A stretch of 34,457 nucleotides of DNA from Symsagittifera roscoffensis (GCF_963678635.1 NW_026970669.1:1-34457); one strand, 5' to 3'. Positions 8,395 through 17,619 are shown, counted from the first letter of the stretch. The notes: a model not told the origin generated them from the letters alone. Numbers and translations: made by a program.

Positions 8395-11046
8395 CGATTT
8401 GAAGAAATAAAGAAACTTTTAACTGAACAAATTTCAAACACAATTCCAGATTCAAATCAACCATTTTATGCAATGTGCGATGCTTCGAACTTTGGCATCG
8501 GTGCAGCACTATTACAATCACATAATGGTACAAATAAAATGAACCTCATATCAGCAAATTCTCGATTATTCACTCAAGCAGAGCTACGACTCTCAACTCT
8601 AATGAGAGAATGTACAGCCATAATATATACACTGACAGAATATGAATTTCTGATACTTGGATCAAAACATCCAACAGTTCTATTCACAGACCATAAACCA
8701 ATCATTTTTCTTTTTACACAAAAGTCTAATCCAAACCACCGAGTTTACAGATTTCAACTAATTCTAATGAAATTTCCAAACTTACATATAGTTTGGACTG
8801 CAGGAAAAAATCTTGCATTACCAGACACATTAAGTCGAAATACACCACCTGAATTACTTACACGAAAAACAACAGTTGAAATACCCAAAAATATAAAATC
8901 CTACCTTGCAGAAAACGAAACATCACCTCGATTAGAATGCAAATATGCAGTAAAAACTGATATTGAACAATCACAAATAAATAGTTTACAACATTTCCCA
9001 CTTTATTTAGATTGTCAAAATAATCATTATGAAGTTGATCTACTTGGAACATCAACTTTCAAACCAATCCCATATTCTCAATGGATAAAAAATAACACCC
9101 AACAAAAACGAACAAAACAACACCCGCCTAAAAAAGACCATTTTCCACTAATTGAAAAAGAAGATTTAACTGATAAAATAAATTTATCAGGACCACAAAC
9201 AAATGATTCAAAATACACAATAAATCAAGTTTTTGACCTTCACGACCCACTTGATACAATACCCTTATCTAAATTAGAAATCGAAAACATTTTTCTCCCC
9301 CCAACAGAAACAATTACAATTTCAACACTGAAACAATATCAAAACCTTGACCCAGTAATTCGACAACTGAAATCATGGCACAAATATAAAACTAAACCTA
9401 TCAAAGCAGATTCAACCATTCTAGGAAACAAAACACTCCTCCGATACTTTCGCAAATTTAACAACACAACCATTAACGAAAATACAGACCTTTTAGAGTA
9501 TAACCTGAATGAATCTACAGTTCCATGTCTCCCTTTAAGTATGATTCTTATAGCTTTTAATATTTCACATACACAAAATATTAAAGGACACTCTGGATCA
9601 GAAAAAACATATTCAAATTTTATACAAAACTTTTATTTCCCAAATGCACCAATTTGGATAAAAGTACTATGCAATGACTGTATAGTATGTCAACTAAATA
9701 AACCTTACCCAAATCAAAAACAAATAGCACAAAAACAAGATTTTAAAGGACAAAGCTTGTACTTTAACCATCGTATCTCATTTGATACCAAAGGACCAAT
9801 TTCACCCTCATCCGAAGGAAACTCCTACATTATGGTAATTGTTGACGCATTTACACATTATGTAGCACTTAACCCAGTACCACATTGTAACGCTTATTAC
9901 GCTTACACAACACTCTATGAACACTGGATAGCAAAATTCGGACTACCAGAAATTTTAGTTACAGACAACGGTACAGAATTCATAAATAATGAAATTATCA
10001 CACTATGTCATTTATATAACATTAAACACAAACCACGTACATCTCATGCACCTTGGACAAACGGCTTAGTCGAAGGTATGAACCGTTCATTACAAGAATA
10101 TCTTAGATGTATCATCAACGGAAATGATACAAAATATACCGAATGGTCAGCAGATGTAAAATTATTTCCCTTAGCATATAATTCACAAATAACGACAACT
10201 TTAGGAATGTCACCATACGAAATGGTTTTTAACCAAAAGCCACGCAAACCAATAATGTTTACAGCAAATTCTCATAAAAACGCACAAGGTTATTGTCAAC
10301 CAAATAAAGACTCAATTTGTTATAACCTACCTTTACATACACACGATGAAGATCATTTTCATCACCCACAAATTCTTAAACTAGCCTCCGGTACACACAC
10401 CGAATGGATTCTAAATAGAGATAAAAAACACAATGAAATTTATCAAAAAATAACAAAAAAGTTATTACAAAGACAAAACATTAATGAACAAATCAATTCA
10501 CGTTTTACACCAGCCTCCGATTTAAAAATTGGAACATTTGTTTTAATACCTAATTTTAATACTCAAAAAGGAATTTCTAAAAAATTACAACCCCTTCGAA
10601 AAGGACCATACCAAATAATTGCAAAACCCACTGATGTCACATATAAAATTACCGACTCAAACAAAAAAGAAATCGTTCAACATCGAAACAACCTATTACC
10701 TTATTACCCAAAAGAATACGCACTCCGCGAATTAACTCAATTATATTCTTTCACAGGATTAAAAATCATTCAAAATGAACCACATCTAAAAAACACAGAA
10801 CAAAATGATAACCCCACCGAAAATCAAAACACAAAACCAACCGCCACCAAAAACAATACACAAAACCATAAAGAATCTCCAAAACAAAGAAAAAATAGAA
10901 AAATGACCGAACAAATAATACCCCAAGAACAAATCGACAAATCAGAAAATAGAAAAACAACAAGACTCCGAAATCAACCACGTAAAAACTATAAAATATT
11001 CATCCCCCAATCTAAAATTTTAAAGAAAGTAGAATTTCAAAAGTAA
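8395..11046 (+). CDS. pol: RNase H and integrase, in frame behind an internal stop
   Basis: 883 open codons in the RT frame. RNase H: CDAS Asp 8479-8481, Glu 8608-8610 (MRECTA), Asp 8689-8691 (TDHKP), Asp 8824-8826 (LPDTLSR). Integrase: HHCC zinc finger (GHSGSEKT... with CIVC), then the DD35E core with Asp 9784-9786 (FDTKGP), Asp 9964-9966 (TDNGTEF) and Glu 10072-10074 (NGLVEGMNRSL); the last two are 35 residues apart. A C-terminal DNA-binding part follows (KLQPLRKGPYQII, about 10584-10622), then a charged Asn/Lys/Gln tail to 11046. All catalytic residues are present. The first ATG in the frame (8473) is only 6 nt ahead of the RNase H Asp codon, so a separate start there is implausible. Expression needs readthrough of the TAA at 8392-8394. 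Confidence 0.9.
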   Translation, partial: RFEEIKKLLTEQISNTIPDSNQPFYAMCDASNFGIGAALLQSHNGTNKMNLISANSRLFTQAELRLSTLMRECTAIIYTLTEYEFLILGSKHPTVLFTDHKPIIFLFTQKSNPNHRVYRFQLILMKFPNLHIVWTAGKNLALPDTLSRNTPPELLTRKTTVEIPKNIKSYLAENETSPRLECKYAVKTDIEQSQINSLQHFPLYLDCQNNHYEVDLLGTSTFKPIPYSQWIKNNTQQKRTKQHPPKKDHFPLIEKEDLTDKINLSGPQTNDSKYTINQVFDLHDPLDTIPLSKLEIENIFLPPTETITISTLKQYQNLDPVIRQLKSWHKYKTKPIKADSTILGNKTLLRYFRKFNNTTINENTDLLEYNLNESTVPCLPLSMILIAFNISHTQNIKGHSGSEKTYSNFIQNFYFPNAPIWIKVLCNDCIVCQLNKPYPNQKQIAQKQDFKGQSLYFNHRISFDTKGPISPSSEGNSYIMVIVDAFTHYVALNPVPHCNAYYAYTTLYEHWIAKFGLPEILVTDNGTEFINNEIITLCHLYNIKHKPRTSHAPWTNGLVEGMNRSLQEYLRCIINGNDTKYTEWSADVKLFPLAYNSQITTTLGMSPYEMVFNQKPRKPIMFTANSHKNAQGYCQPNKDSICYNLPLHTHDEDHFHHPQILKLASGTHTEWILNRDKKHNEIYQKITKKLLQRQNINEQINSRFTPASDLKIGTFVLIPNFNTQKGISKKLQPLRKGPYQIIAKPTDVTYKITDSNKKEIVQHRNNLLPYYPKEYALRELTQLYSFTGLKIIQNEPHLKNTEQNDNPTENQNTKPTATKNNTQNHKESPKQRKNRKMTEQIIPQEQIDKSENRKTTRLRNQPRKNYKIFIPQSKILKKVEFQK

Positions 11047-11652
11047 TTTTAACTTTTGCTTCACAATCTTGAAACCTCAGAAACATTTTTCATTTACATT
11101 TTTCAAAATAACATGCTGACAAGTACGTAATAATTCTAGTTCAAAATAGACCAATAGGATTCATCCAATCCGTCACTTTCTCTAACTCAAACTAAGACCA
11201 ATTAGACGAATCATATAGAACTCCAGGCACATCTATAACTTTAACTTTACGACCTCTAGGTCAAAAATAAGCAAACCACTCCAACTTGACAACTAAAATA
11301 AATATCACCATAATACCGTACCCCTCTCTTATCTAATAACCCAAAGATCAACAATATTTCCCCAACTCAGACCACGAATACCCCCAAAACAAATTTGTTA
11401 ACTTAGCCTAAAGTAACAAAATGAACATTTTAATTAGCCTAAAGTATAAAAATCTCACCATACCCCGGATCATTTGACAAACAAAAATAAAGAAAAAGAC
11501 GACCTCCCAGTCACCATGAAAATTGCCCCCAACAATTTTTTACAAAACTCAACCCACTTGTCAAAAAACTAATAAATAATCCGACCACACTAGAAAATCG
11601 CCTCAAACAGCAAAAAATATTCGATCATCAAAACCAATAGATCATTTCTTAA
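11047..11652 (+). other. intercistronic region behind pol
   Basis: About 0.6 kb with frequent stops in all frames. It has a short repeat (TTAGCCTAAAGTA near 11402 and 11436) and C-rich patches. It may hold a splice acceptor or internal promoter for the downstream cluster, but I see no decisive signal. Confidence 0.5.
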
Positions 11653-11883
11653 ATGCTCTTCTCTCAATCAGTTACTCAAATACTCATAAATCTTAAACAT
11701 TTTTTTACAATACTTGAAACCTTTATAATATTTCTTTTTGATATACTTGAATCTTTTCTAATAATCCTAATCATTTTTTGTAACATTTTTTTAATTTTCT
11801 ACACCATACTCGAACTATTCCTCCAACTTTCCAAAACCCTTGATTATATCCACAGGTACGATTTATACAATTTGTCTAAATGA
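11653..11883 (+). CDS. small hydrophobic membrane protein
   Basis: 76 codons. From about residue 10 to 60 the product is almost wholly Ile/Leu/Phe, for example FIIFLFDILESFLIILII and FCNIFLIFYTILELFL, enough for two membrane passes. Its stop TGA (11881-11883) overlaps the next ATG (11880-11882) as ATGA, which suggests termination-reinitiation. I do not recognise the family. Such short hydrophobic frames can arise by chance in T-rich DNA, but this stretch is unusually T-rich compared with the A-rich rest of the element. Confidence 0.4.
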   Translation: MLFSQSVTQILINLKHFFTILETFIIFLFDILESFLIILIIFCNIFLIFYTILELFLQLSKTLDYIHRYDLYNLSK

Positions 11884-12068
11884 TACGAACAATTTTCAGT
11901 AGAACCGATATTTTTTTATTGTTTGTAATTTTCATAACATTTTTATCATCCCTCATTTTGACAATATGTAAATGTATAAAGAAAGCAATCTTCACATTTG
12001 CCCTAGCAACAATCCTCCTAATTCTTTTTTTGGAAGAATATTATAATAAACACAAAATTTCTCACTAA
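11880..12068 (+). CDS. second small membrane protein / N-terminal part of a longer frame
   Basis: 62 codons with two hydrophobic segments, about residues 11-29 (IFLLFVIFITFLSSLILTI) and 36-51 (IFTFALATILLILFLE), separated by a Cys/Lys-rich turn (CKCIKK). It starts inside the stop of the preceding ORF. The TAA at 12066-12068 (context CAC-TAA-AGT) is followed in the same frame by 380 open codons, so this may be the membrane-anchoring start of a 440-residue protein split by a stop. Not recognised. Confidence 0.45.
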   Translation: MIRTIFSRTDIFLLFVIFITFLSSLILTICKCIKKAIFTFALATILLILFLEEYYNKHKISH

Positions 12069-13211
12069 AGTAATAATTCAAAAAAACTATCAAAAATTGC
12101 TACCCAACAGTCACAAAGTCAGTCTTCACCGACATCATCCCAAGATAACCAAACACCACCTTCAATTACTCAAAATCCTCAAACATCTACACGAATTTCT
12201 TTTCAATACAATCCATACACTTTTGAAGAACGACATGCTCGTTTATCAGAAACACTAGAACCAGTTCAACGACAAGCACCTTTAAGCGAACCAACATATA
12301 ACCTATACCCAACACTACCACAAGAACTAAATAGAATAAGAAATTCTAGTCAAAACCAAAATACAGTCGAAATAAATAGACAAATTATACATCCTCGAAA
12401 AAACAGAAATTTTCAAACTCCCCGAGTTCACTTTGATATACCTCAATCCCCATCACAAAACACTCCAGAAAACACCATTGATACATTACCAGAAACCCCT
12501 ACGATTCTTTCACAACGTAGCACCTCAAGCCTACCATCAGATTACTTAGGTTCAACACCAACATCTGAGCAAATACGTGAAAATCCTTTCAACCCCACAA
12601 ACCAAACATCACGATTTCCATATTGGACTACACATTCATTTACACAAGGTGAACCAAATTTAGTCAATGACCCCATAGATATTTCTACGGATACAACAAC
12701 ATCCTCATCACTACCAGAAACATTATCACTACCATCAACACCATCAATAAGCCAGTTTTCACCACCACCCTTTAACTTAAATTTTCCAAATAATCTCGAC
12801 GCCAGATATCGAGAACAATCAACAACAAATATTCCTTTAAGACTAGATTGGAATACATTTACAGCACCTCCACCATTATTTGGACAACATCAAGAAAGTA
12901 ACCGCCTTCATAACTGGGCACTTAATAGATTACAATATCGCCAAGATATTCACAACGATATCCGTGATCACAATATTCAAATACTGCAACAAAACAGTTT
13001 ACAATTAAAGTTTGAAATCACAGTTAAGTTAAATAATATTACCCAACATCCCTACCCACTAAATCCACCTAACATAACAGCTCAATCACTACCACCACCA
13101 TTTATAACTACTGAAGTAATATACAAATACGACAGATATACCAAAAACACAATTGGCTACATTACATTTCATAATCCATACTCAGGATTATCATACACAT
13201 GTATATTCTAA
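12069..13211 (+). CDS. 380-codon open frame without any Met codon
   Basis: Open from directly behind the TAA at 12066-12068 to TAA at 13209-13211, in the frame of the ORF before it. The reading is Ser/Thr/Pro/Asn/Gln-rich (for example SLPETLSLPSTPSISQFS), with proline motifs SPPPF, APPPLF and LPPPF, and a more ordered part near the end (RLDWNTF, RLHNWALNRLQYRQDIHN, IGYITFHNPYSGLSYTC). I found no ATG in it, so it cannot start on its own with AUG; readthrough, splicing onto an upstream AUG, or a recent stop mutation are the options. Long openness and codon use like the neighbours argue that it is coding. It overlaps the env start by 13 nt. Function unknown. Confidence 0.6.
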   Translation, partial: SNNSKKLSKIATQQSQSQSSPTSSQDNQTPPSITQNPQTSTRISFQYNPYTFEERHARLSETLEPVQRQAPLSEPTYNLYPTLPQELNRIRNSSQNQNTVEINRQIIHPRKNRNFQTPRVHFDIPQSPSQNTPENTIDTLPETPTILSQRSTSSLPSDYLGSTPTSEQIRENPFNPTNQTSRFPYWTTHSFTQGEPNLVNDPIDISTDTTTSSSLPETLSLPSTPSISQFSPPPFNLNFPNNLDARYREQSTTNIPLRLDWNTFTAPPPLFGQHQESNRLHNWALNRLQYRQDIHNDIRDHNIQILQQNSLQLKFEITVKLNNITQHPYPLNPPNITAQSLPPPFITTEVIYKYDRYTKNTIGYITFHNPYSGLSYTCIF

Positions 13212-15817
13212 AATTATTAATTTTTCTTCAACTCCCTTTTCTAGTAATCTCAAATCAAAACATAAACCCTTCTCCTCGTACAGGACCACAAGATTTACTA
13301 GTAACACATTACGATTGTGAAGAAAATGAACAAAAAACACTACATAAATATGCAATAAATCAAGTATCACAATGTGAAACAGAACCACAAGCTATAGAAA
13401 CCACAGATGTAATAGCAACACTCTATTCAAAAGCCCGAGCAACAACAGTTACAGGTTATAAATTCACAGCAACATTTTCCGAAAAGAAAGTACATTGTTC
13501 ACAAGTCTCAAACGGAAACAAAAACCGACTTGACCATGAATCATTCTATCAAAGTAATATAGAACGTCTTTTACATCTCAATCCCGACGATTGTAAAAAT
13601 GAATTACTTAGACTAAACATCACACAAAATAAAAACTCCCAAAGGAAGTTAGTTAATTTTCAAGTTTTTCCAGACTCTGTACATCAATCACAACTTGAAA
13701 GACACCAAGGACATATAAAACTAGACGAAAAATACCCGTATAACGGCGCACACGGACGATTAACCTATGACCTACACGATAAACATTGGATACCACACAT
13801 TGGTATAAATGACCCATCAAACTGCAAAGCAGACACAAAAAATAAAGGATACCAAGAAATAATGTTTTTTGATTGGAAAATACAACTCGAAAAAATACAA
13901 CTAACACGAGATTTATCAGATAATACAATGATCTATCAAGGAATCCGATTACCTTGTAAAAATGATCAAGGTTATTGCGACCCTACAACGAGAACGCAAG
14001 CAACAATTGTTTGGTTCCCCGAAGATACATGTACAACATTTCAAGTAGCAAAAATACACGCTCGTATGATAAAATTTCACGAAAAATATTTTATACAATC
14101 AATTCCATATGAACAAGTCCATCCATCACGAAAACTAAGTTCTAATTTTAGAAACATAGACAATATAGAAAATAAATTGACACGTTTTCAAATATATCAA
14201 GAAACAGAACTTGCATGTAAATACAGGAATCCACTTCACAGAACACAATATTCTGAAATATTAGTTGAATACGAGAAAGGATTCGACATGACCACTGGAA
14301 AAATAAAAATCGACCCATATGCCACAGGTCATCCTCTAAACGAAGGAACATCCTATATACCAGTTAATTTTGAAAAAAGCAACGGACAACCTGGTGGACA
14401 TCTAAAACCCCATGACACCAGAAGCACACGCTTACAAGAATTATCACTAATGAATACTACATATTTCGGTAATATCCACTATGATATTCATTTAGATATG
14501 AAACTAGATTATACAATTAGCCGAATTTTTCAAGAAATGTCACTCTCCGAATTAGAAACACTACACCACCTATGCGAATTAGAACGAACACAAATATTAC
14601 AATCACTTGCACTAGCAGTATTAAAAATACCCTATGCAGGATACTTATTATCTGGAAATAGATCAAATTTTTTAGACTATGAAGGAAACATCTTATGGTT
14701 TTATACTTGTACTAAAAAAGTATCACCACTATACGTTTTTGAAGATAAACGATGTTATAAAAGAATCCCTATCTTTTATAAGAATAAAGTACATTTCGTG
14801 GATACACTTTCACGAAGAACCTATTTCTGGGATACCGCAGTCCCATGTGGATCAGAAAACAGCCACAATGTAGTACAACTAAACCCTGATGAAAATAAAT
14901 ATTATCTTCTCACTCCATATCCCACATTAATGCAATCACTCAAAAAATTTTCACCAGAAAGCATTCGCGCTATTGCTCGAAACCCAAATATAGACTTACA
15001 ATCAATAGGAATCTATTCAAAATCAGATATTCAACATCACATTAGAACACAACAATTCCAAGAATTATTAACACAAATGGACACTATACAAAGACAATCA
15101 ATAGACCAAAATTTACGCAAACTTGCAGAAACCGCAGGATTTGCCGATATCTACACGCAAGACTATAGCGGATATTTTAAAGACATTAAAGATTATATAT
15201 ATCTAAACGGTGAAAAATACCGTCCCCAAGATATATCACCAATTAACATTTTTAGCTTTGTTACACTCAAAAATGAGATCCTCGATTTTCTAGGATGGCC
15301 CTACTACATCTTAGAAAAATTGACTATTTTATACGCAATGTTTAACTTTATTGGATTTCTTTTCTCACTTTTAAAAGGAATCTACAACACATGTGCAATA
15401 CACACACAAGTCAATCGACAAGCAAGTGTAGCACGCATACTCTTTGCAGGATTTTTTGGAATCTTTTCTACATCTATAAACAAAATTCTTTTAGACGCAC
15501 AAATAAAAGAATATAACACAAAAATAGCAACACGACAAAATACATACGACGAAGAACATAACAATGTAGACATAACGCCAACGGCACCACAATTACCACC
15601 CCTACCAAATAACCATCCACTATCCCTAGTCCCACGAAATTTTCGAAATTTAGCCATCACACATAATCCAAATTTTCGACTCACCACATCACAAAGTCCC
15701 ATCCAACATATAATGACACACCAGTCACAAGATGATAATACTTATGAACAAATTATTGAACAACCCCATACCACCGCTTTTCAGTCTCAAAATAATCATT
15801 TTTTTAGCCCACGATGA
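13199..15817 (+). CDS. env: envelope-like membrane glycoprotein
   Basis: 872 residues, no internal stop. Signal peptide residues 1-18 (LLIFLQLPFLVIS). A Cys-rich ectodomain follows, starting with HYDC (Cys 40), with N-glycosylation sites NIT, NTT and NRS, a WFPEDTC segment, and a CYKRIPI...FVD...VPC block (Cys 519 to Cys 550). A minimal basic cleavage motif RSTR is at 408-411. A hydrophobic anchor lies at about 704-730 (LTILYAMFNFIGFLFSLL), followed by a second hydrophobic patch and a ~100-residue Pro/Asn/Gln-rich tail. The layout is that of a viral fusion glycoprotein. The Cys/Trp pattern recalls glycoproteins of chuvirus-like mononegaviruses (class III type) more than the baculovirus F-type Env of insect gypsy; this is from memory of the family and not verified. 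It would give the element an infectious, retrovirus-like route. TGA overlaps the next ATG (ATGA). Confidence 0.75.
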   Translation: MYILKLLIFLQLPFLVISNQNINPSPRTGPQDLLVTHYDCEENEQKTLHKYAINQVSQCETEPQAIETTDVIATLYSKARATTVTGYKFTATFSEKKVHCSQVSNGNKNRLDHESFYQSNIERLLHLNPDDCKNELLRLNITQNKNSQRKLVNFQVFPDSVHQSQLERHQGHIKLDEKYPYNGAHGRLTYDLHDKHWIPHIGINDPSNCKADTKNKGYQEIMFFDWKIQLEKIQLTRDLSDNTMIYQGIRLPCKNDQGYCDPTTRTQATIVWFPEDTCTTFQVAKIHARMIKFHEKYFIQSIPYEQVHPSRKLSSNFRNIDNIENKLTRFQIYQETELACKYRNPLHRTQYSEILVEYEKGFDMTTGKIKIDPYATGHPLNEGTSYIPVNFEKSNGQPGGHLKPHDTRSTRLQELSLMNTTYFGNIHYDIHLDMKLDYTISRIFQEMSLSELETLHHLCELERTQILQSLALAVLKIPYAGYLLSGNRSNFLDYEGNILWFYTCTKKVSPLYVFEDKRCYKRIPIFYKNKVHFVDTLSRRTYFWDTAVPCGSENSHNVVQLNPDENKYYLLTPYPTLMQSLKKFSPESIRAIARNPNIDLQSIGIYSKSDIQHHIRTQQFQELLTQMDTIQRQSIDQNLRKLAETAGFADIYTQDYSGYFKDIKDYIYLNGEKYRPQDISPINIFSFVTLKNEILDFLGWPYYILEKLTILYAMFNFIGFLFSLLKGIYNTCAIHTQVNRQASVARILFAGFFGIFSTSINKILLDAQIKEYNTKIATRQNTYDEEHNNVDITPTAPQLPPLPNNHPLSLVPRNFRNLAITHNPNFRLTTSQSPIQHIMTHQSQDDNTYEQIIEQPHTTAFQSQNNHFFSPR

Positions 15818-16257
15818 GCCGCCAACTTGGATCACTACACCGATCAAATTCCCACCCAACCAATCTTACCTCTCCAATCCCAATAATACCACTTTTTGCT
15901 TTTCCGCCACCCGATTTTCCATCTAGTAATGTAACATCAGGCATGAATTCCGACACTAATTCACACATCTCAGTTTTATATTCCATCTCACAACTCAATA
16001 ACCCGAATATTGAAACCCCCGATGAATTTGCCGACTCAGAACCATCCCCATCCAATAATTTTCATAACTCTTCTAATTTTTCTCAACCCCCTTTTCAACC
16101 CATATTATCCAATAACCCTGACCCCATCACTCCCACACCCTCTTATGCTTCCCAAGTTACTCCAACCTACTCCTCATACCATTCTGACCAATCATCTCAT
16201 TCTCCAGACACACCCCGAATCTCCCCAGAGCTAGATAATTTTATTACCCTTCAATAA
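15814..16257 (+). CDS. N-terminal half of an unrecognised last ORF
   Basis: 147 codons starting inside the env stop codon (ATGA at 15814-15817). Low-complexity and Ser/Pro/Asn-rich (for example SPDTPRISPEL near the end), no domain, no signal peptide. It ends in TAA at 16255-16257 in the context CAA-TAA-CAA, and the same frame is open for another 453 codons. The sequence is clearly richer in C than the A-rich upstream genes. Confidence 0.5.
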   Translation: MSRQLGSLHRSNSHPTNLTSPIPIIPLFAFPPPDFPSSNVTSGMNSDTNSHISVLYSISQLNNPNIETPDEFADSEPSPSNNFHNSSNFSQPPFQPILSNNPDPITPTPSYASQVTPTYSSYHSDQSSHSPDTPRISPELDNFITLQ

Positions 16258-17619
16258 CAACCCTACCACCTTAATACCCCAACCATAAACCAAATCTCCT
16301 CCACAATAAATTCATCCAACCCCCCTACCCCTACACCCTCTTCAAATTATACTGAATCATTAGCACCATCATCCACATCAACTGAATCTTCACTCAACAC
16401 TAATAGAGCTTACCGCACTTTTAAAAGAAAGTTCCCCAACCATCCTTTCCCAGCAAAACCAGGAACAGCCCGTGAATACATCAACCACCCCAAGCATACT
16501 AACACAAAAGAATTTTTAGCCATCACCTTACCCTCATTCCCACAATACACCTTAAATACCCCCCACGACACTAACGAAACACGCAACTTTGTAGATGAAT
16601 ACGTTTTAATGCCCACTCTCTCTTGGACCTCATATTATCATTTCACTAACCCTCTTTGCTTACCTTTATCTAACACTCACATCGATATAGAGCGAAATAC
16701 GGACATGCTATATCGACTCACTACACCACTAACCGCTAGACAATTTACTTACGTTGGATATAAAAAATCACTAAAAACACACACTGCACCTAGAGCTAAC
16801 GAATATACACTCGAATACTATGATCACAACATCATCAGAGCTAACCAAGATCAATTCTTAGACGACGATCGCTTCGCTAATCCACAAATTACCGAGAAAT
16901 TTTTCATCAAGACACCATATACATTCACACTAAACATCTTCGACCGAAAGTTTGATCACATTATTTCAGAAGCACTAACAGACACACAAGCATACGAAAG
17001 TTTTAAAGAACGCTTCCAAATATTTTCACTAACCTTTCATTTCCTTGCACCACACGAAAGAGATTTACACTGCTCACACGATATTATGTTGCGCACTAAA
17101 CAAACCCACACATATAGTTATTATCGCTTCATCCAAAATCACTTTGACCTACACACACCCTCTAGACAACCACACCATCGTTTTCAATTCATTAATTCCA
17201 AATACACTTCACCATTTTTCCTAAATTTCACATATTGTATTAAAGACACTAACCTTCATGGTATTCTTCGTAATTATGACCCCATAACCCAAATGTACAT
17301 CTTCTGTCCCATCACCAAGACCTTCAACGCCGAAGAATCCCGACCCTTCCTTATCCCGCACGAGTTTGTACAACCTATAGAAATCCCAATTTTAGAATTC
17401 ATCCACAACACTAAATTCAATCACAAATTATATAATCTAATCCAAAACACACCTTATGAGTTTGCAGTTGGCACTGAAGAACTAACCACAATTAAGGCAC
17501 TTCAATTGCTTTGGCCACTGCTTCAGACTAAAAATATCATCCGCATCTTAGCTAAACTACTAACAACTTCAGAACTAATTCACGACATCTTCCCCCACGG
17601 TTTTTTCCCCGACGACTAA
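16258..17619 (+). CDS. C-terminal part of the last ORF, unknown folded domain
   Basis: 453 open codons continuing the frame of the previous entry behind TAA; the first ATG is at 16609 (336 codons). The first ~50 residues stay Ser/Pro/Thr-rich. From about 16405 the composition becomes that of a globular protein (FKRKFPNHPFPAKPG, then YVGYKKSLKTH, FDRKFDHIISEAL, FHFLAPHERDLHCSHD, FIHNTKFNHKLYNLI), with many His/Phe/Tyr and few Cys, no membrane segment and no motif I know. Its position behind env matches accessory or regulatory genes of complex retroviruses, but nothing in the sequence shows such a role. It ends in TAA 3 nt before a consensus splice donor. Confidence 0.6.
   Translation, partial: QPYHLNTPTINQISSTINSSNPPTPTPSSNYTESLAPSSTSTESSLNTNRAYRTFKRKFPNHPFPAKPGTAREYINHPKHTNTKEFLAITLPSFPQYTLNTPHDTNETRNFVDEYVLMPTLSWTSYYHFTNPLCLPLSNTHIDIERNTDMLYRLTTPLTARQFTYVGYKKSLKTHTAPRANEYTLEYYDHNIIRANQDQFLDDDRFANPQITEKFFIKTPYTFTLNIFDRKFDHIISEALTDTQAYESFKERFQIFSLTFHFLAPHERDLHCSHDIMLRTKQTHTYSYYRFIQNHFDLHTPSRQPHHRFQFINSKYTSPFFLNFTYCIKDTNLHGILRNYDPITQMYIFCPITKTFNAEESRPFLIPHEFVQPIEIPILEFIHNTKFNHKLYNLIQNTPYEFAVGTEELTTIKALQLLWPLLQTKNIIRILAKLLTTSELIHDIFPHGFFPDD

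Noticed and set aside
2825-17619. Alternative genetic code in which UAA is a sense codon
   Set aside because: Only four internal UAA occur against very many CAA codons, and UAA also ends the integrase and last ORF where no continuation is seen.
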